A DNA stretch of 64,000 nucleotides from positions 292,001-356,000 of the forward strand of contig JAODUP010000471.1 in NCBI GenBank assembly GCA_025642065.1, written 5' to 3'. How positions within the stretch are numbered: the first letter of the stretch is position 1; each line of letters begins with the position of its first letter. The notes under the pieces were generated by a model, which was given only the letters and a program-made list of their open reading frames with translations, was not told the DNA's origin and searched no databases. Positions 1 through 12,959 of this stretch are shown in pieces. This stretch comes from Paralvinella palmiformis (taxonomy: Eukaryota > Annelida > Polychaeta > Terebellida > Alvinellidae). The position numbers and the translations under genes were made by a program.

Positions 1-1290
1 TTGGCTATAAAACTTCCAATAAAAAATGCCAACAAATCACAAATGGATAGATCTATAACATTCGTGACTAGAACCGAAATTATCAAATATTATACGACAT
101 TATCGTCGCATCAACAGGGAAATGCCCCCACTATGACACGAATATTAGAGAAATATCTTAGAATGGTAAGATTAGGACCTAGGATTCTTACAGCCCTAGT
201 AGTTAGTCTAGTAGTACCAGGGACTGACAGAGGGAATTCACCTAGCCAAGCCCAAGCCAAGGGCTGCGACCCCAAGCCTCTAACTTACCCCAAACATTCA
301 GCCAACCCTCCACTCTGGATGGAAATCCGGACGTGGACTTGTCATCCTCCGTTGCCATTTCAAACACTGCGTTGTATCCTGGCTTTTCTGACGTTTAGAC
401 GGTAGCCAGATATCCTAATATTTGCTATACCTATCCATAACTAACATGTAAACACACGCCATGCTTAACCCACAACTTCAACATATACAACTGTCAAATA
501 CACTTCCGCTACACTGGCGTATGAATACAATATGCGATATTGAGTCGTCAGCGTTTTCTAAGCCACTAATCAATTTCGATTTTAAAAACATGTAACTATA
601 ACTAAATATTATCTGTGACGAAAATAGAAGTGGCGGCATATAACTGAAAGTCTCCTTCATAGTTAGTTTAGGAACTACTTTCTCTGATTTTGAGTGCTAC
701 ACTTACACCAAGTTTGAATATTATTGCTCGTTAGGTGTCGCCACAAGCGCGATGAGAGGGCTGACTGGCATGTGTTGAGCGACGACAATAGACGTTCTTT
801 GTTATCAAGCCAGCATAACGTGAACATACATGACGAAAATACAAAAGCAGGTTCACGAAATATAACATTGCAAGCACCGCGTAGACCTTAAGCTTAGTCA
901 CGCCGAGGGCTACATGGCTCGCTGATATAACTAATAAAAACAATTTTTAATGAGTAAAAAGTTTTTTGGAGTAAACAATAAAAGCTATGAAATATAACTA
1001 TCACAATCAATCGCCGACATCATATTCCCAATCATTGTCCCAACCAATGCCATATTCCGTATAAGACTCGTTTATCGGAATGCTTTGCGAACACATACAC
1101 AAACAAACACACTTTCGCTTTTATTTATATATAGATATTGCGGAATAATTATGATAAAATTACACTACCTACTAAAGATTGTTGACGACGATGATGGTGA
1201 TAGTAATTATCAAAATATTATCCTTTTCTTCCAGCAAGTCCTTAGCAAGTCCTTAGAATATTAAAACTGGTTTAAGAAAAAGAAAAGAAA
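1..1290. other. Intergenic, nothing recognised
   Basis: The first 400 bases hold an open frame without ATG start at the window edge; its translation shows no domain or plausible splice context. The rest is AT-rich single-copy-looking DNA. Confidence 0.5.
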
Positions 1291-1291
1291 A

Positions 1292-1333
<42 letters not shown>

Positions 1334-1379
1334 GGTGAATATGATGCGATCGTTTGATCTGGATTCTAAATTAAATTGC

Positions 1380-1790
1380 ACTCGGTAATTTATTTCGCCT
1401 GTTAGACGATTGCGCCATCTAACGGCATTTTGTAAGTAGGTCGAGTTCCACGGTACTCGCTATAAGCTTTGTAATGTGTGCAGTAAATCGTTAGTAGTTG
1501 GTGCGTTGAGTTGTCTGATAAATAACCTCTTTCAGTGAACAATGAGAACATGGACTGGTTCCCGTATGGATAACTTGTTTATTACAGTTCCCTAATTGGC
1601 GATATCTCCGCCCCCCCTCTCAATAATCTATATTATTCCAGTAAATTAAAAATTTATTTGTCTTGTTTACGTTCTGTAGAGCGGCTGTAGATGACATGAC
1701 GTATTTGTCATTCACGTGTTATACTAGTTACCGATCAGTTTGAGACGGACTATAGCCCCCCCCCCCCCATTAAAACCTTATATTTGATAA
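1380..1790. repeat. Dispersed repeat F, copy 1
   Basis: This shares blocks with 8640-8990: TTAGACGAT and GCGCCATCTA near the start, then CTCTCAATAAT, CAGTAAAT, AGTTACCGA and a run of C. The two copies are diverged and gapped. Each carries one CTCF-like motif. Confidence 0.55.
1412..1425 (-). promoter_or_regulatory. CTCF-like motif 1
   Basis: Reverse complement CCGTTAGATGGCGC keeps the AGATGGCGC core of the bilaterian CTCF consensus. It lies in repeat F copy 1. Confidence 0.35.
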
Positions 1791-1850
1791 CATACATAAC
1801 CGTAGCTTGACAACTTATCATCTTTTAAATTTAATATAAATAAGAAGAGT
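1791..1850 (+). repeat. Exact 60-bp direct repeat, unit 1
   Basis: All 60 bases, starting CATACATAACCGTAGCTTGA and ending TAAGAAGAGT, recur identically at 4801-4860. The flanks differ on both sides. Confidence 0.97.
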
Positions 1851-2232
1851 AATCCAAATGTTATTAAAGATTCCTACTCCTCTGTTGATCAATTGATAAA
1901 ATATTAGACAAAAGAAGCGAATTATGAGGAGAACGATTTGAGACATGATGATTATCATCATCCACATTATCGTTATCATCATTATTATCATCGTTATCAT
2001 CATCATTATCATAACGAGATGCTGATACAGATATATTCAAAGGATATGTTTAGTTTTGGAGTGAGTGAGCGAGCGAGTGAGTGAGTGAGTGAGCTTCCTC
2101 AGTGAGTGAGTGAGTGAGTGAGCGAGCTAGCGATATATAACTATACATCGACGAAAAGGTAATATTATTATCCCTGACTCAAACTTGTTTCTACCCATCA
2201 CTCATCTCAACTCCCAAGGGAGGTGGTGTTGG

Positions 2233-2274
<42 letters not shown>

Positions 2275-2383
2275 CAGTAGTGTCACCAATCACTAGCTTA
2301 ATAAAAATAAGAACAACAAAAACAATAACAATAACCATATGATTAATAACACAATAACTATATTAATAACTATTAATAATATA

Positions 2384-2394
2384 TTATATATATA

Positions 2395-2450
<56 letters not shown>
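2384..2450 (+). repeat. TA microsatellite
   Basis: A long TA run, preceded at 2231-2273 by a GAT run and followed at 2793-2871 by a TA-GT compound run. Confidence 0.95.
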
Positions 2451-2456
<6 letters not shown>

Positions 2457-2788
2457 CTCGTGATAATGTCATAGGCAATATAGCAGACATTTGGTTAATG
2501 AGTCATACGAGTACGACATAAATGAGTCTTTTTATTGTACAAGAGATAGGTGCATTTCATAGAAATATATCAAGTATGAATATTTTGGCTTTTGTTGTAA
2601 ATGTCTCGTAAGACCAGTGTCCAGATGTCATATTATTTGTATCCTACGTGTCATCATTATCTGCTAATAGTTCTTGTCTCCGAAGGAATATTGTCATAAG
2701 GCAACCGGAATCATGGCGGTATGAAAGACAATCACTGGCACCGGTACTCTTTTGGGCTATTCGCCCAAAATTCGATATACACGTATAA

Positions 2789-2792
<4 letters not shown>

Positions 2793-2871
<79 letters not shown>
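2793..2871 (+). repeat. TA-GT microsatellite
   Basis: A short TA run followed by about 35 GT units. Confidence 0.97.
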
Positions 2872-2873
<2 letters not shown>

Positions 2874-3100
2874 GCTCAAAGTATATCTATTATTAGAAAA
2901 GAGATAAAGATGGGAAATTTTATTTATCAACATTTAAAGTGATCTGACCATAATTATATTGTATCTTATCTATGTAAGTTTTTCATTATCTGTCAAAAAT
3001 TATCCACAAACATTTATTTTACGGTTTAGCTTACATTAAACGATTGCAATTCTTCTGCCAAATAAGTATTGTTTTTATTTACGTTTGGACGGTAATAATC

Positions 3101-3336
<236 letters not shown>

Positions 3337-3956
3337 AGTGGCCTGTGATACAGTCGGTGGTTCATTCAGTCTGTGTGGTTCAGAATTCCTACTTGATATA
3401 TTTAATAGATTAGTTAGGTTTTTTTTTCTTATGTTCCGGGTGACTAAAATCTCTCAACTTTCTTACAAAAAGATTAGGACCCTGACTCAAGCCTTACTTC
3501 AATCAGATATAATATATATATATGGTAATAGGGATTGAATACAAATATTTCTGCGCGGATTCTAGAACAATTCTCAACACAGCTTCATAAATAATCTTAT
3601 ATCTTGATTTAAAGGAAAAAATAATATACATTATCACGTACTGAGACTCACCCCCCTTACAGAGCCAGGTGTAACAGATAAGGTGTTCATATGTGATAAT
3701 AAGTCATAGACAGTTATCGGCGATAAAATTACAAATAGAGAATTTAATCATTAATTAACAATTAGCTAATTGAGACGACACCTAACAGCTGGTAGCATCT
3801 TACACAATTATTAACACCTTACTGGACAGGTGACACTGTCTCCGTGTTATAAATATAATTATAATTATCATAAAGGCGAACAATTAAAGATGCTAAACAA
3901 TAATTTTAATATTAACTGTGTCGACTAAATACACATTTCGAGAAACCTTATTGTTC

Positions 3957-4015
3957 GGGTCACATTTCAGGTCACATTTCGGGTCACATTTCAGGTCACA
4001 TTTCAGGTCACATTT
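3957..4015 (+). repeat. 12-bp minisatellite
   Basis: Five copies of GGTCACATTTCA with A/G variation at the unit start. Confidence 0.9.
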
Positions 4016-4114
4016 TATCCAAAGATTTGAAAGAATAAAGAAAGGGAGCATTTTTGGAACAGAAATGATGCTGAAGTCGTGAAATCTCATTTGAAAATTG
4101 TTGTCTAAATATTG

Positions 4115-4145
<31 letters not shown>

Positions 4146-4800
4146 CTCTCTCTCTCGTCTCTCACACTCTCCGTGATATATATATGTATGTGTGGGGGCG
4201 TGAAAGTGCATGTATGCGTGTATGTGATTTAATGTATGCATGCGCGTATGTAAACACGCACGCTTCTATTCCTCGGTTACCCTAATTTTAAATCTAACTA
4301 ACCATATTGTTTATCATCAGAGATGCGCGTCCTTGCCCACGCCCGCCTGTTAATCCGCAAGAAAATTACTTACATAGAGAAAACGTTGAGAAATATCCAT
4401 TTATCTGTTAAGGTTATTCCAAGTTTTTAATTTTTTATTCCACCTAACCACCCATAATTTAAAACTTAGCTTGCAGTAATATTCCCCGTTAAATATGGCA
4501 TCTGTATACGAAATGCTCCCGTTTTATCAATTAAGTAGTCTCATTTTGTATCCCATGTACAAAGTTTGTTATAATATATATATTTTTTATAGATTAATAC
4601 ACTTTATGCAGGTTTGTTAATAAATATATGTTATGTACATCGATCTGTTAGCTTTCTAGAAGTATGCATTTGTGATAATATTCATCCTAGATTGTGCTTT
4701 TAGTTATTGATTTATTGTATGCTTACAAACCGAAGTATACGAATATATTGACCCCTGGAGGAATTGCCTATTTCGGCATTGGGCATTATAGTGTATTGGG

Positions 4801-4860
4801 CATACATAACCGTAGCTTGACAACTTATCATCTTTTAAATTTAATATAAATAAGAAGAGT
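4801..4860 (+). repeat. Exact 60-bp direct repeat, unit 2
   Basis: Identical to 1791-1850, 3 kb away. There is no coding sense in either copy. Confidence 0.97.
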
Positions 4861-5369
4861 TAAAAGGTCTCATTAGGTAAAACACTGTGGTCTTGATGCC
4901 ATTAGATTCAGACATATCTGGATTTTATCAATCCATTCCCTGGCCATAACATACTATAAACATTTACACACGTCAGATGTCGCCACCGTTCACGATGATA
5001 TTGACAAATTTAAAATGATGTTTTTCGGTGTTAAACTGTTATATTGTCTCCGACGAGATTAATTTCTTCGTGATTCTACATACAATATGCACAGTGTTCA
5101 ATTTCCTGACATCCACCCACCCACCATCATACATAGATTAATAAAATTGAAGCTCGTGACCCCCTCCCCCCATGTAGTTATAACTGGAATAGCCCTTATA
5201 TATGTGTGTACGTATCAGTGATAATGTTGGTGATAATGTTGTTGTTGTTAGTGGTAGTGGTAATGTTTGTTTGTTTGTTGTTGTTATTGGTGTTGAAGTT
5301 GTTGTCGTCGTCGTCATTGTTGTTGTAGTTGTTGCTATTATTATTAGTGTTGTTATTGTTGTTGTTGTT

Positions 5370-5393
5370 GTTATTATTATTATTATTATTATT

Positions 5394-5429
<36 letters not shown>
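5370..5429 (+). repeat. ATT-ATC microsatellite
   Basis: Trinucleotide runs downstream of a degenerate GTT-rich stretch (5220-5370). Confidence 0.95.
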
Positions 5430-5538
5430 GTTGATGTCGATGTTCTCTATTTTTAAAAATGTTCATATCTACCGTTCAACTCTTCTAGCCTTTAAAGACC
5501 TCGACATCTTCTCACTCCACAGAATATGTTAACATATG

Positions 5539-5542
<4 letters not shown>

Positions 5543-5617
<75 letters not shown>
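5543..5617 (+). repeat. AC microsatellite
   Basis: About 37 uninterrupted AC units. Confidence 0.98.
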
Positions 5618-5618
<1 letters not shown>

Positions 5619-6414
5619 TATTATCTCGTTAATGCTAGTCACTTTTATGTCTAGTCTCTTACAAATAAAATGTGTTACAGGCGTCATAATAACATTATCA
5701 TTGTCTCTAAACGTGAAATACAGTATCAGAGTTTAAATTCAAGATATCCCCCCCCCCCCAACTCTCTGTACTGATATATTCCCTCGAGTTTCACATTGAT
5801 CCTCTTCTGCGACGTTTATTTTTTAATATATAAAATCCAATAGGTCTTTGATATTCCCAGAGCATTAGATACGATTGAACTATCTATTGCTGATAATACA
5901 GTACAGATTCACCAATTATAGACAACACATAAAACGTAATAAATTGATTAAAACAGAACGACAGACTCGTGCTATTACAACGTTTTAGTGTTTACTCGTC
6001 ATCTGACTCAGCAGATAGCATCTATCATTGTCTGTACCATCAACCAATGCTCATCTAAACAAACATTGTATAGCCAACGATTATGATACAACAACGATAT
6101 GGAAATAACAGTACTGATTAAGTGCCACGCTAACGTGTAGTTTAAGTTATACTGAAGGGAAACAAACGTGAGTTCTTGGTGGAGGAATAAATACTGATCA
6201 CTTCTGTTATTCTATACGGGAAAATAGGAGCTAATTTAACTTATAATACTTCTGCAAATGTTAAAGTTGTTTTGCGTATCAATTTCGTACATACCGGCAA
6301 TCTAAGTGGAAATAACCTGCTATAATATTTTGATTAAATAAATTTCACATGGTTGAGAGACAGAGAGGGTATACTTATGAGTGCAAAGTACCTTTAACCA
6401 TTGGAGCCCTGCAC

Positions 6415-6450
<36 letters not shown>

Positions 6451-6632
6451 CATCATCATCATCATCATTTACGTAATTATGTTCCATAACCGGTGATAAA
6501 ACCTTCTGTCGTTTTATGTACGTCTTGTTGATTAAAATTATGTTGATTATATAATGACTTCGTCGAGTTTTAAATATTAACATAACCTTAACTACAATAC
6601 ACAATAACATGGAATATATTACAATTTGATTA

Positions 6633-6692
<60 letters not shown>
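6415..6692 (+). repeat. Two AAT microsatellites
   Basis: AAT-ATC run at 6415-6468 and a longer pure AAT run at 6637-6692, separated by unremarkable DNA. Confidence 0.95.
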
Positions 6693-7185
6693 TAACAAAT
6701 TTTTCCTGTTTATCATAATGTAACTTATACTCAAAACCTTCCTCGCCTGCTAGAAAACAATAAAAACTAACACCTTAAAATAACAGCTGATTGTAATTTT
6801 CCTGGATATCAAAAGCCAGTAGTATTTTTTTTAAACAGACAAAATAATAACCAAACAATAATAATATTAATTATTATATTATGATATAAAGCAATTAAGA
6901 TCTTGTCTGTACTATGATAGTAATGAAAACGTAGGATAAGTAAAAATGGCTTTAAACATACAGGAAATCATGTTAGAAATATCTTTGTCCTGTTATTCCT
7001 TTCCCTTCGCGTCTCTCCAATCGGCGACCTTTTTCCCGGTTCTTTTAATTGCTCGATATAGAAAACATTTCGGTTTCAGCTTAAGTGCTTCTAAAAATTA
7101 CACAAAAAAATTATTTCCGTCTTTTATTTGTATCAGATAGGAGAGTCAGTGGAATAATAACAGACCAACCATCTGTCGTTAGTCG

Positions 7186-7248
7186 TCAGCTTTTTAATTA
7201 ATGCATAATGAGTTGACCGTATTTGTCAATTAAGAAAAGCTGACGTTC
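7186..7248. repeat. Imperfect hairpin
   Basis: CGTCAGCTTTTTAATTAA on the left pairs with TTAAGAAAAGCTGACG on the right, around a ~30-base loop. Confidence 0.7.
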
Positions 7249-7739
7249 TGAGCCTCACGGATCGATGAGCCATCCAGATTAATAACCAATTTATGGGTTT
7301 TGGGGTGAATGGATTATGGATTAATAGATGTGTCCAAAAGTAGGTTGTTTTTATGGCGACATAGATCAACATTCACACAACGGTCGTGATATGAGCTCGG
7401 CGTGTTTTGCTCTGAGGCAGCACGACTGAAGGGGAATTGTTTTTTCTAGCTTGGCTGCATCGCGACTTTGGGACATTACACGTCTCAGCATGAAAATTCG
7501 CTTCTACCCCGATGAATCATCCAGGGTTTGAATTCACGATTCGATGTTTCAATTACCTTATTCCACACTGCTAAAACAAACAAACACACGCACGCGCGCG
7601 CACCCACACGCGCGCACACACGCACGTACACACATACACTCTATGTCTCTATGTTAGCGTTATAAAACGTTAAACAGATCACAGATATGGTATCAAGGAT
7701 ATATCTTCTAGACATAATAACAAACGTCTACATGACAGA

Positions 7740-7800
7740 ACTCGTAGCGAACGTGGTCACAGACCTCAGGCACCCGGGTTCGAATTCCGGGCTACTATAT
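7740..7800 (+). mobile_element. tRNA-like B-box remnant
   Basis: CACCCGGGTTCGAATTCCGG has a perfect T-arm with B box, and GTAGC/GCTAC could pair as an acceptor stem. The anticodon arm is missing, so this is a tRNA-derived repeat remnant, not a tRNA gene. Confidence 0.45.
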
Positions 7801-8639
7801 CCAGATAATGTTTCCGCTTTTATATCGCTCATTTAGCCCACTGCGCTAATTAACGCGGCCGTAAGCAGTAACATTTAAACCCAGGTGCACGTACAGAGAG
7901 TGTTTTCACTTTCTACATATTATGCGGGGGTAAATTTGGAGTGTCATAAGTGGCGCACGGATAACAAATGTCCGGTTTGTGCGGCTTAATATCTAAACGA
8001 TTTTTCATCCACCAAAATCTCGTCGTTTCCCTTTTTAACCACTAGCTCGTCGCCTTTATATCGCAGACTATACTCCAAACGACGAGGCTAAGCAAGGCGA
8101 GAAGACGTTCATTCAAGTGATTCCGGATTCATCAATTTCTGGATACTGAAGTCTTTCCATCGGTCCATTGACACAGATCAAAGGGACCACTGTCCACTGG
8201 CCAAAGGCGATGATCTCAATCTTTATATTTTTATGCTTAATATTTCGGCCACCGAATTCCAGAGCGTCTTCTTTTTATCAAAGGTACGCTACAACTCTAC
8301 ACAAAATATCGGAAAAAAGGTTTTCTGAAATCGCTGTTCTTCCAAAAATCCATCACGAGATCGGGTGGAAGAAGGACACGAACAGAACGAGCATGTAGCA
8401 GAGGATGAGTGAATCTTTGGTCATTAGCTTCCCGTAGACACACACCAGAGACATAAAACTTCAGTTGGTTCCGTTGTGGGTGATATACAGTTAAACATGG
8501 ATAATCCGGACAAGTTAGTAACATGAGAAGATGTCGGATTACAAAAAAACAAACGTCAGATAAACTAAGAAGAATGTTCCTGTTCGTTAATTGGGATAAA
8601 AATGGCGTCAATAGAAATGCAACGGCTTCGGAGATTAAG

Positions 8640-8990
8640 GAATTCAATTCAATTTAGACGATTTGGGCGAAGACTGCGCCATCTATCGGAACTCCGTTTG
8701 CGGGTCGCGTTACAAAAGAATCTCTACAAACTTAAATATTTCTACGCTAAATTAATGGTATTTGGTACGTTTAATCGTCTGATTAAAAAAGGTTATTTTC
8801 CCAATTTTGACATCACAGAGGGCACAAGCTGATTAACATATAGATAATTTAGTCGATTACGGTTGACAACTGAATGTTTTTTTCTCTCAATAATATGCTA
8901 TATTTTATCAGTAAATAACATATTTATTTATCAGTTACCGACCATTTTAGATGGGCCTTCGCCCCCCCCCCTCCAATGTCGACTTTATTA
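8640..8990. repeat. Dispersed repeat F, copy 2
   Basis: The counterpart of 1380-1790, in the same orientation, ending with a C run at about 8962. A 76-codon open frame across its left part (8602-8832) has no recognisable protein features and is taken as chance. Confidence 0.55.
8676..8689 (-). promoter_or_regulatory. CTCF-like motif 2
   Basis: Reverse complement CCGATAGATGGCGC, same orientation as motif 1, in repeat F copy 2. Confidence 0.35.
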
Positions 8991-9680
8991 TATATGATTA
9001 TATAGATAAATGAAGATTCACATTACCTCATCCTTTAATTATAATATATTTGGAATAATGATCTTTTACTCCTTTTCAATTTCATTTGGTTGATTATCAG
9101 ATATTTAGAATGTATTGTCATTAATTCTGATATGCATCGAAACAGCTATTGCGTTGCAGCATTTGCCGTCTAGAGTAATGAAAGTTGATTTTCCCGTCTA
9201 TTTGGTAAAAAAATAAGCCAAATGTTATTAAAATTAACGTAATGAATGTTTCATGAAACTGCCACAAGAATGTGTACGTCGATCTGGTGTTGCAAATCTA
9301 GACAAATTGTTAATTTACAAATGACTACTCTAGTTGTTCCATCCCAATTCAATGTGTACACGACGTCGCTCTAACGCCTAGTATTATTCTACAAAACACG
9401 ATAAAAAATCTATTAAAATAATCAAGCTATCCTTCCGTGGGATGATAGAAGCCAATACCGACTCAATTTTCGCATTAAATAGAGTAAGTCCTTCATCATT
9501 GGTGTCTGAGTCAGGTTCGAGGAGTCGTATTTATAAAACCTACGGTGATAAGACTGAAATATCTTCAAGACAATGTAATTTAAATAGTTTTTGACTCCAA
9601 AGATTGTTTTCCTATTAAACATCAGACCGTCCGTGGTTTCAATTGTTTTCTCATTTCTCCACTGATAGGGACATCATTCT

Positions 9681-9864
9681 ATCAGATGGATGATTATGAT
9701 TGAAGTTTTACGGCCACTTTTGTGCGTATGGTAGGCTAAATGGGCCGAGCGACGTCCAAAGGTAATGAAGCGAAGTCAAAGATGAAACACCCTTCAGATA
9801 TGTGTCCACGCCGAGATTCGTAGTGGTAGTGATCTGTGATCAAACGCCAACTAGACCACGGAGA
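9681..9864 (-). mobile_element. SINE family A (tRNA-derived), copy 1
   Basis: This is an inverted copy of a ~190-bp tRNA-derived SINE: tRNA-like head with polymerase III A box (TGGTCTAGCGG in the best copies) and B box near GTTCGAATCTC, a body with TTTCATCTTTGAC and CTCGGCCCATTTAGCC, and an ATC-repeat tail. The B box is partly deleted in this copy. Confidence 0.85.
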
Positions 9865-9875
9865 CCACAAGGATA

Positions 9876-9914
<39 letters not shown>

Positions 9915-10139
9915 CGCTTATCTTATTCGTCAGTAAATGTTGTTTTAATTATTATGGGATACAATGTGTAGTTGATTTGTTTTTATAAATAGTTCTATTG
10001 CTGAAGACTACAATACTTTGTATATGACCGTTATTATTATTATTGTTGTTGTTGTTGTTGTTGTTATATACAGTCGTGCATCTCCCATAGAGGCATGTAG
10101 CCTAAGGAACATCAAATAACAGAGGTGAGTCAACATCCG

Positions 10140-11165
10140 CTAGTGATGACGTTCGCTGGCCCAGGCGACTGTCTGAACGGTAATCTTCCTGACAGTCACC
10201 GAGCCATCATCGAAGCCGAGAGTGTCCTCTCGCTGTCCGGATCGCAAGGCCACTCGATAGATGATCCGACGGAACGCCTCCCGGAAATCCCGGTTCTTCC
10301 ACGCGTAGACGATCGGATTCATGAACGAGTTCAGGAAGGCGACGAAGAGGGCGAGCTTGTAGCAGAGCAGAAACTGCTCCTTGGTCATGATCCTCTCGTA
10401 TACGTAACCGAGAAAGGAGGTGGCGAAGCCGGGTGTGTTACAGAAGACGAACACGAAGACGATGAAGACTAGCTGTTTGGCCGCCTTGATCTCCTTGCCA
10501 ACGTTGGAGCCATCGACCTTGCTGCTCATCACCTCCAGGGCGTTGATCTGGCGGATCTGCCTCCTGGCGGCGAGGAAGATGACCGTGTATAGATAGAACA
10601 TGGCCAGCACCAGGCCGCCGAGGATGACGTTGAAGATGACTATCATGACCGGGTCGGGCACCACGTCGAACATCATACAGATGCTCCGTCCCGGGACAAA
10701 ACGAGACGTGCCCATCAGGACGCAGCCCAGAGCGATGGCCAACGTCCACACCATCGCTATCAACACCGAGGCCACCCTCGGCGTCATCAGGTCGTGGTAG
10801 CGAAGCGGGTGAAGGATGGCCAAGTAGCGGTCCACGGCGATGACGAGCAGCTGCAGCAGCGAGCAGTAGGACGGTATTATCTGGCTGAATCGGGAGATGC
10901 ACTTCACCGGCTCGAATTCCATTTCCGGATTAAAGCTGAACATCGCCTGCCAGACGATCCCGACGCCCGCCGAGAAGTCGGCGCACGCCAAGCTGAAGAC
11001 GAACCTGTTGGTGAGCGTCTGGAGTCGACGATATCTGTAGATGGCCAGCATGATGAGGCTGTTCCCGAACAGGATGCACAACGACATCGCGATCAGTCCT
11101 ATCCCGATGAAGAGGAGTGGCTTGGCGTCTTCGTCCAGATCCAGAGGCGTGTCAGTTGACTCCAT
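10140..11165 (-). CDS. Class A GPCR, adenosine-receptor-like orphan (paralogue 1)
   Basis: A single-exon 341-residue seven-helix receptor, expected at the plasma membrane and coupled to G proteins. Visible landmarks: N35 in the GN of TM1, D63 in TM2, C89 before TM3, DRY at 112-114, W140 in TM4, C163 in ECL2, and NPIVY at 283-287 in TM7 followed by an amphipathic helix 8. The run IFLAARRQIRQI after TM5, the KEIKAAK before TM6 and the DVVP after the ECL2 cysteine resemble vertebrate adenosine receptors. However TM6 reads FCNTP instead of CWxP (Asn at 6.48), the TM5 proline is absent, and Ser replaces Asn at 6.55 and Phe replaces His at 7.43. The ligand is therefore probably not adenosine. The start sits in an ACCATGG context. 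The next receptor gene lies 6.4 kb away on the same strand. The family is clear; the ligand is unknown. Confidence 0.93.
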   Translation of the reverse strand: MESTDTPLDLDEDAKPLLFIGIGLIAMSLCILFGNSLIMLAIYRYRRLQTLTNRFVFSLACADFSAGVGIVWQAMFSFNPEMEFEPVKCISRFSQIIPSYCSLLQLLVIAVDRYLAILHPLRYHDLMTPRVASVLIAMVWTLAIALGCVLMGTSRFVPGRSICMMFDVVPDPVMIVIFNVILGGLVLAMFYLYTVIFLAARRQIRQINALEVMSSKVDGSNVGKEIKAAKQLVFIVFVFVFCNTPGFATSFLGYVYERIMTKEQFLLCYKLALFVAFLNSFMNPIVYAWKNRDFREAFRRIIYRVALRSGQREDTLGFDDGSVTVRKITVQTVAWASERHH

Positions 11166-11755
11166 GGTACACGAATCGGCTATCTCAGTCAGTCATGGCA
11201 GCGTGACACGGATACACCTCTTCCCGACTGAATCCTATTGGTTAAAGCTTTCCAGCGACAAATGAGTAATATTCAAACGTATCCTATGCCAAATTAAGTT
11301 GCTTCGAGCCTCAAAAATTCTCAAAATCCTCAAACATTTCACTTCGGATCTATTTCGATCCTCTAAAATCTGCAATCGACATTATACGGGCAAGTTGACG
11401 CGCTGATGACGACAACAAGCTATCCTTAACCAAGTTTCAACCTTTATAACAAACTCGTGCATTCGGAATGTCATCGTTTACTAACTGGCACGACAGAGAG
11501 CTTCGACTTATATCAATACTGAATCAATAGGTAGCTAACTGTCACCAAAATAATAGGTTTACCATTAAAAAAGGCAACGCCAGAGACAATGTTAGGATTG
11601 TTGCCATTAGCTCCGTATGTGTGTGAGGGGGTGGGGCGCTGTAAAATGTGCTTCTTCCATTAACTAATAGTTAATCGATTCTCTTGCTTTAGTCGAGCAT
11701 TCCTGGAATTAGTCTTGTGTAACAGATTAGAAAAATTAAACCAAGTGTTTGCTTC

Positions 11756-11838
<83 letters not shown>

Positions 11839-12818
11839 TTAGGTGTGTGTCATTAGGTGTGTGTGGACCCCATACACACCTATTGGGGTGTTTTTGGTTG
11901 CGGGAAGGTGTGAGTGGAGCAAACGGCTTCTATTAGCTCTATGGAGGTTATTAACCGGTAAACATCTTGGTTCTCCCAAAATTACCATCGTAGGCGATAT
12001 AAACAAAGGTGCAATACATGTTACAGTAAGTGACCATGCTGGCAGCAAGATAAAGGATTAATCAACGGGAAAATGATAATCTCCCGTCGGAAGTGGGACA
12101 AATGCACCCACTCACCCGCCAGATCCAGGACGCCGAATGAATTTACCCTAAAACTGGATCTTCCTTAGAAATGGTCGCCCTCAACGAGAAAACAATTACG
12201 GCACTATTTGTAGGACGTAGGCTACTGTTCTGTTGACGAAGACAGTAATGGTCCCATCAATGTCTTCGTTGTGAATCTTTTATCTAAACATCAGATATCT
12301 GCGAGCATCAGCCCACGTATTCCGTCCAACGGCCGATATTGTTTTCTTTTGAGAGGCTTCCTCTCGTTGATGGCTTATTGTCAATAAACGTCGCTGCTGT
12401 GTCTGGCCATCAACTATCAGCTGACGTCTTCGTTAGTCGCTGTACGTGCACGAACATATCTCATACGTTCTTTGACCCATTAGGTCTATAATCCGAGGTG
12501 AAGGGCAGCCAGCGAAATTTGATTACACACGATACTAAAGGTCATAAGTTAGGTATCACGAATAAGTTCAAACTTTTCTAGAGATTTATATTTTATTACT
12601 GCTCTCACAATATTACGATTGATTGACTCGTTTAATGGCTCTTCCTTCTCGTAGGCTCAAAATGTAAACGTACATTATTATGTCATTAGCAATCATCTTA
12701 CCCCATCTGTCTCTACTGTGGGTGGTCGGAAGATGATTTTTAGTACTCATTATAAAGATGACACACAGGGAATTAGATGTTTAAATGGCTCCTGCTAGTA
12801 ATGGTGCTTTATTAAATA

Positions 12819-12857
<39 letters not shown>

Positions 12858-12959
12858 GACTATTATTATTATAATTATAATTATTATTATTTGTGTTTGT
12901 GTTTCATAACCATTAGTCGTATAAGGAATCAAATCTTATAATAATAATAATAATACTAA
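11166..12959. other. Upstream of GPCR paralogue 1, nothing recognised
   Basis: The receptor's promoter must lie here, but no TATA box or other element stands out. ATT and AT-rich runs occupy 12820-12980. Confidence 0.5.
11760..11837 (+). repeat. AT-GT microsatellite
   Basis: An AT run followed by ~24 GT units, then GTGTGATTAGGTGTGTGTCA repeats. Confidence 0.97.

Larger units (their letters stand above)
4160..9680. other. Intergenic, repeats only
   Basis: Apart from the microsatellites, 60-bp repeat, hairpin, repeat F copy and tRNA-like remnant listed separately, I see no gene. 7560-7640 is a CA/CG-rich alternating stretch. Confidence 0.55.

Noticed and set aside
7740..7800. Considered as a tRNA gene
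   Set aside because: The T-arm is good but there is no anticodon arm of proper length. The same applies to the SINE heads, whose anticodon arms do not fold.
8602..8832. 76-residue Arg/Leu-rich plus-strand frame
   Set aside because: It lies in a dispersed repeat whose other copy does not keep the frame open.
10125..10472. Plus-strand open frames opposite the first receptor gene (also 10794-11159, 17511-17951, 18060-18476)
   Set aside because: They are antisense shadows of GC-rich receptor coding sequence. Their charged low-complexity translations match no family, and the two loci show the same shadow because the receptors are paralogues.
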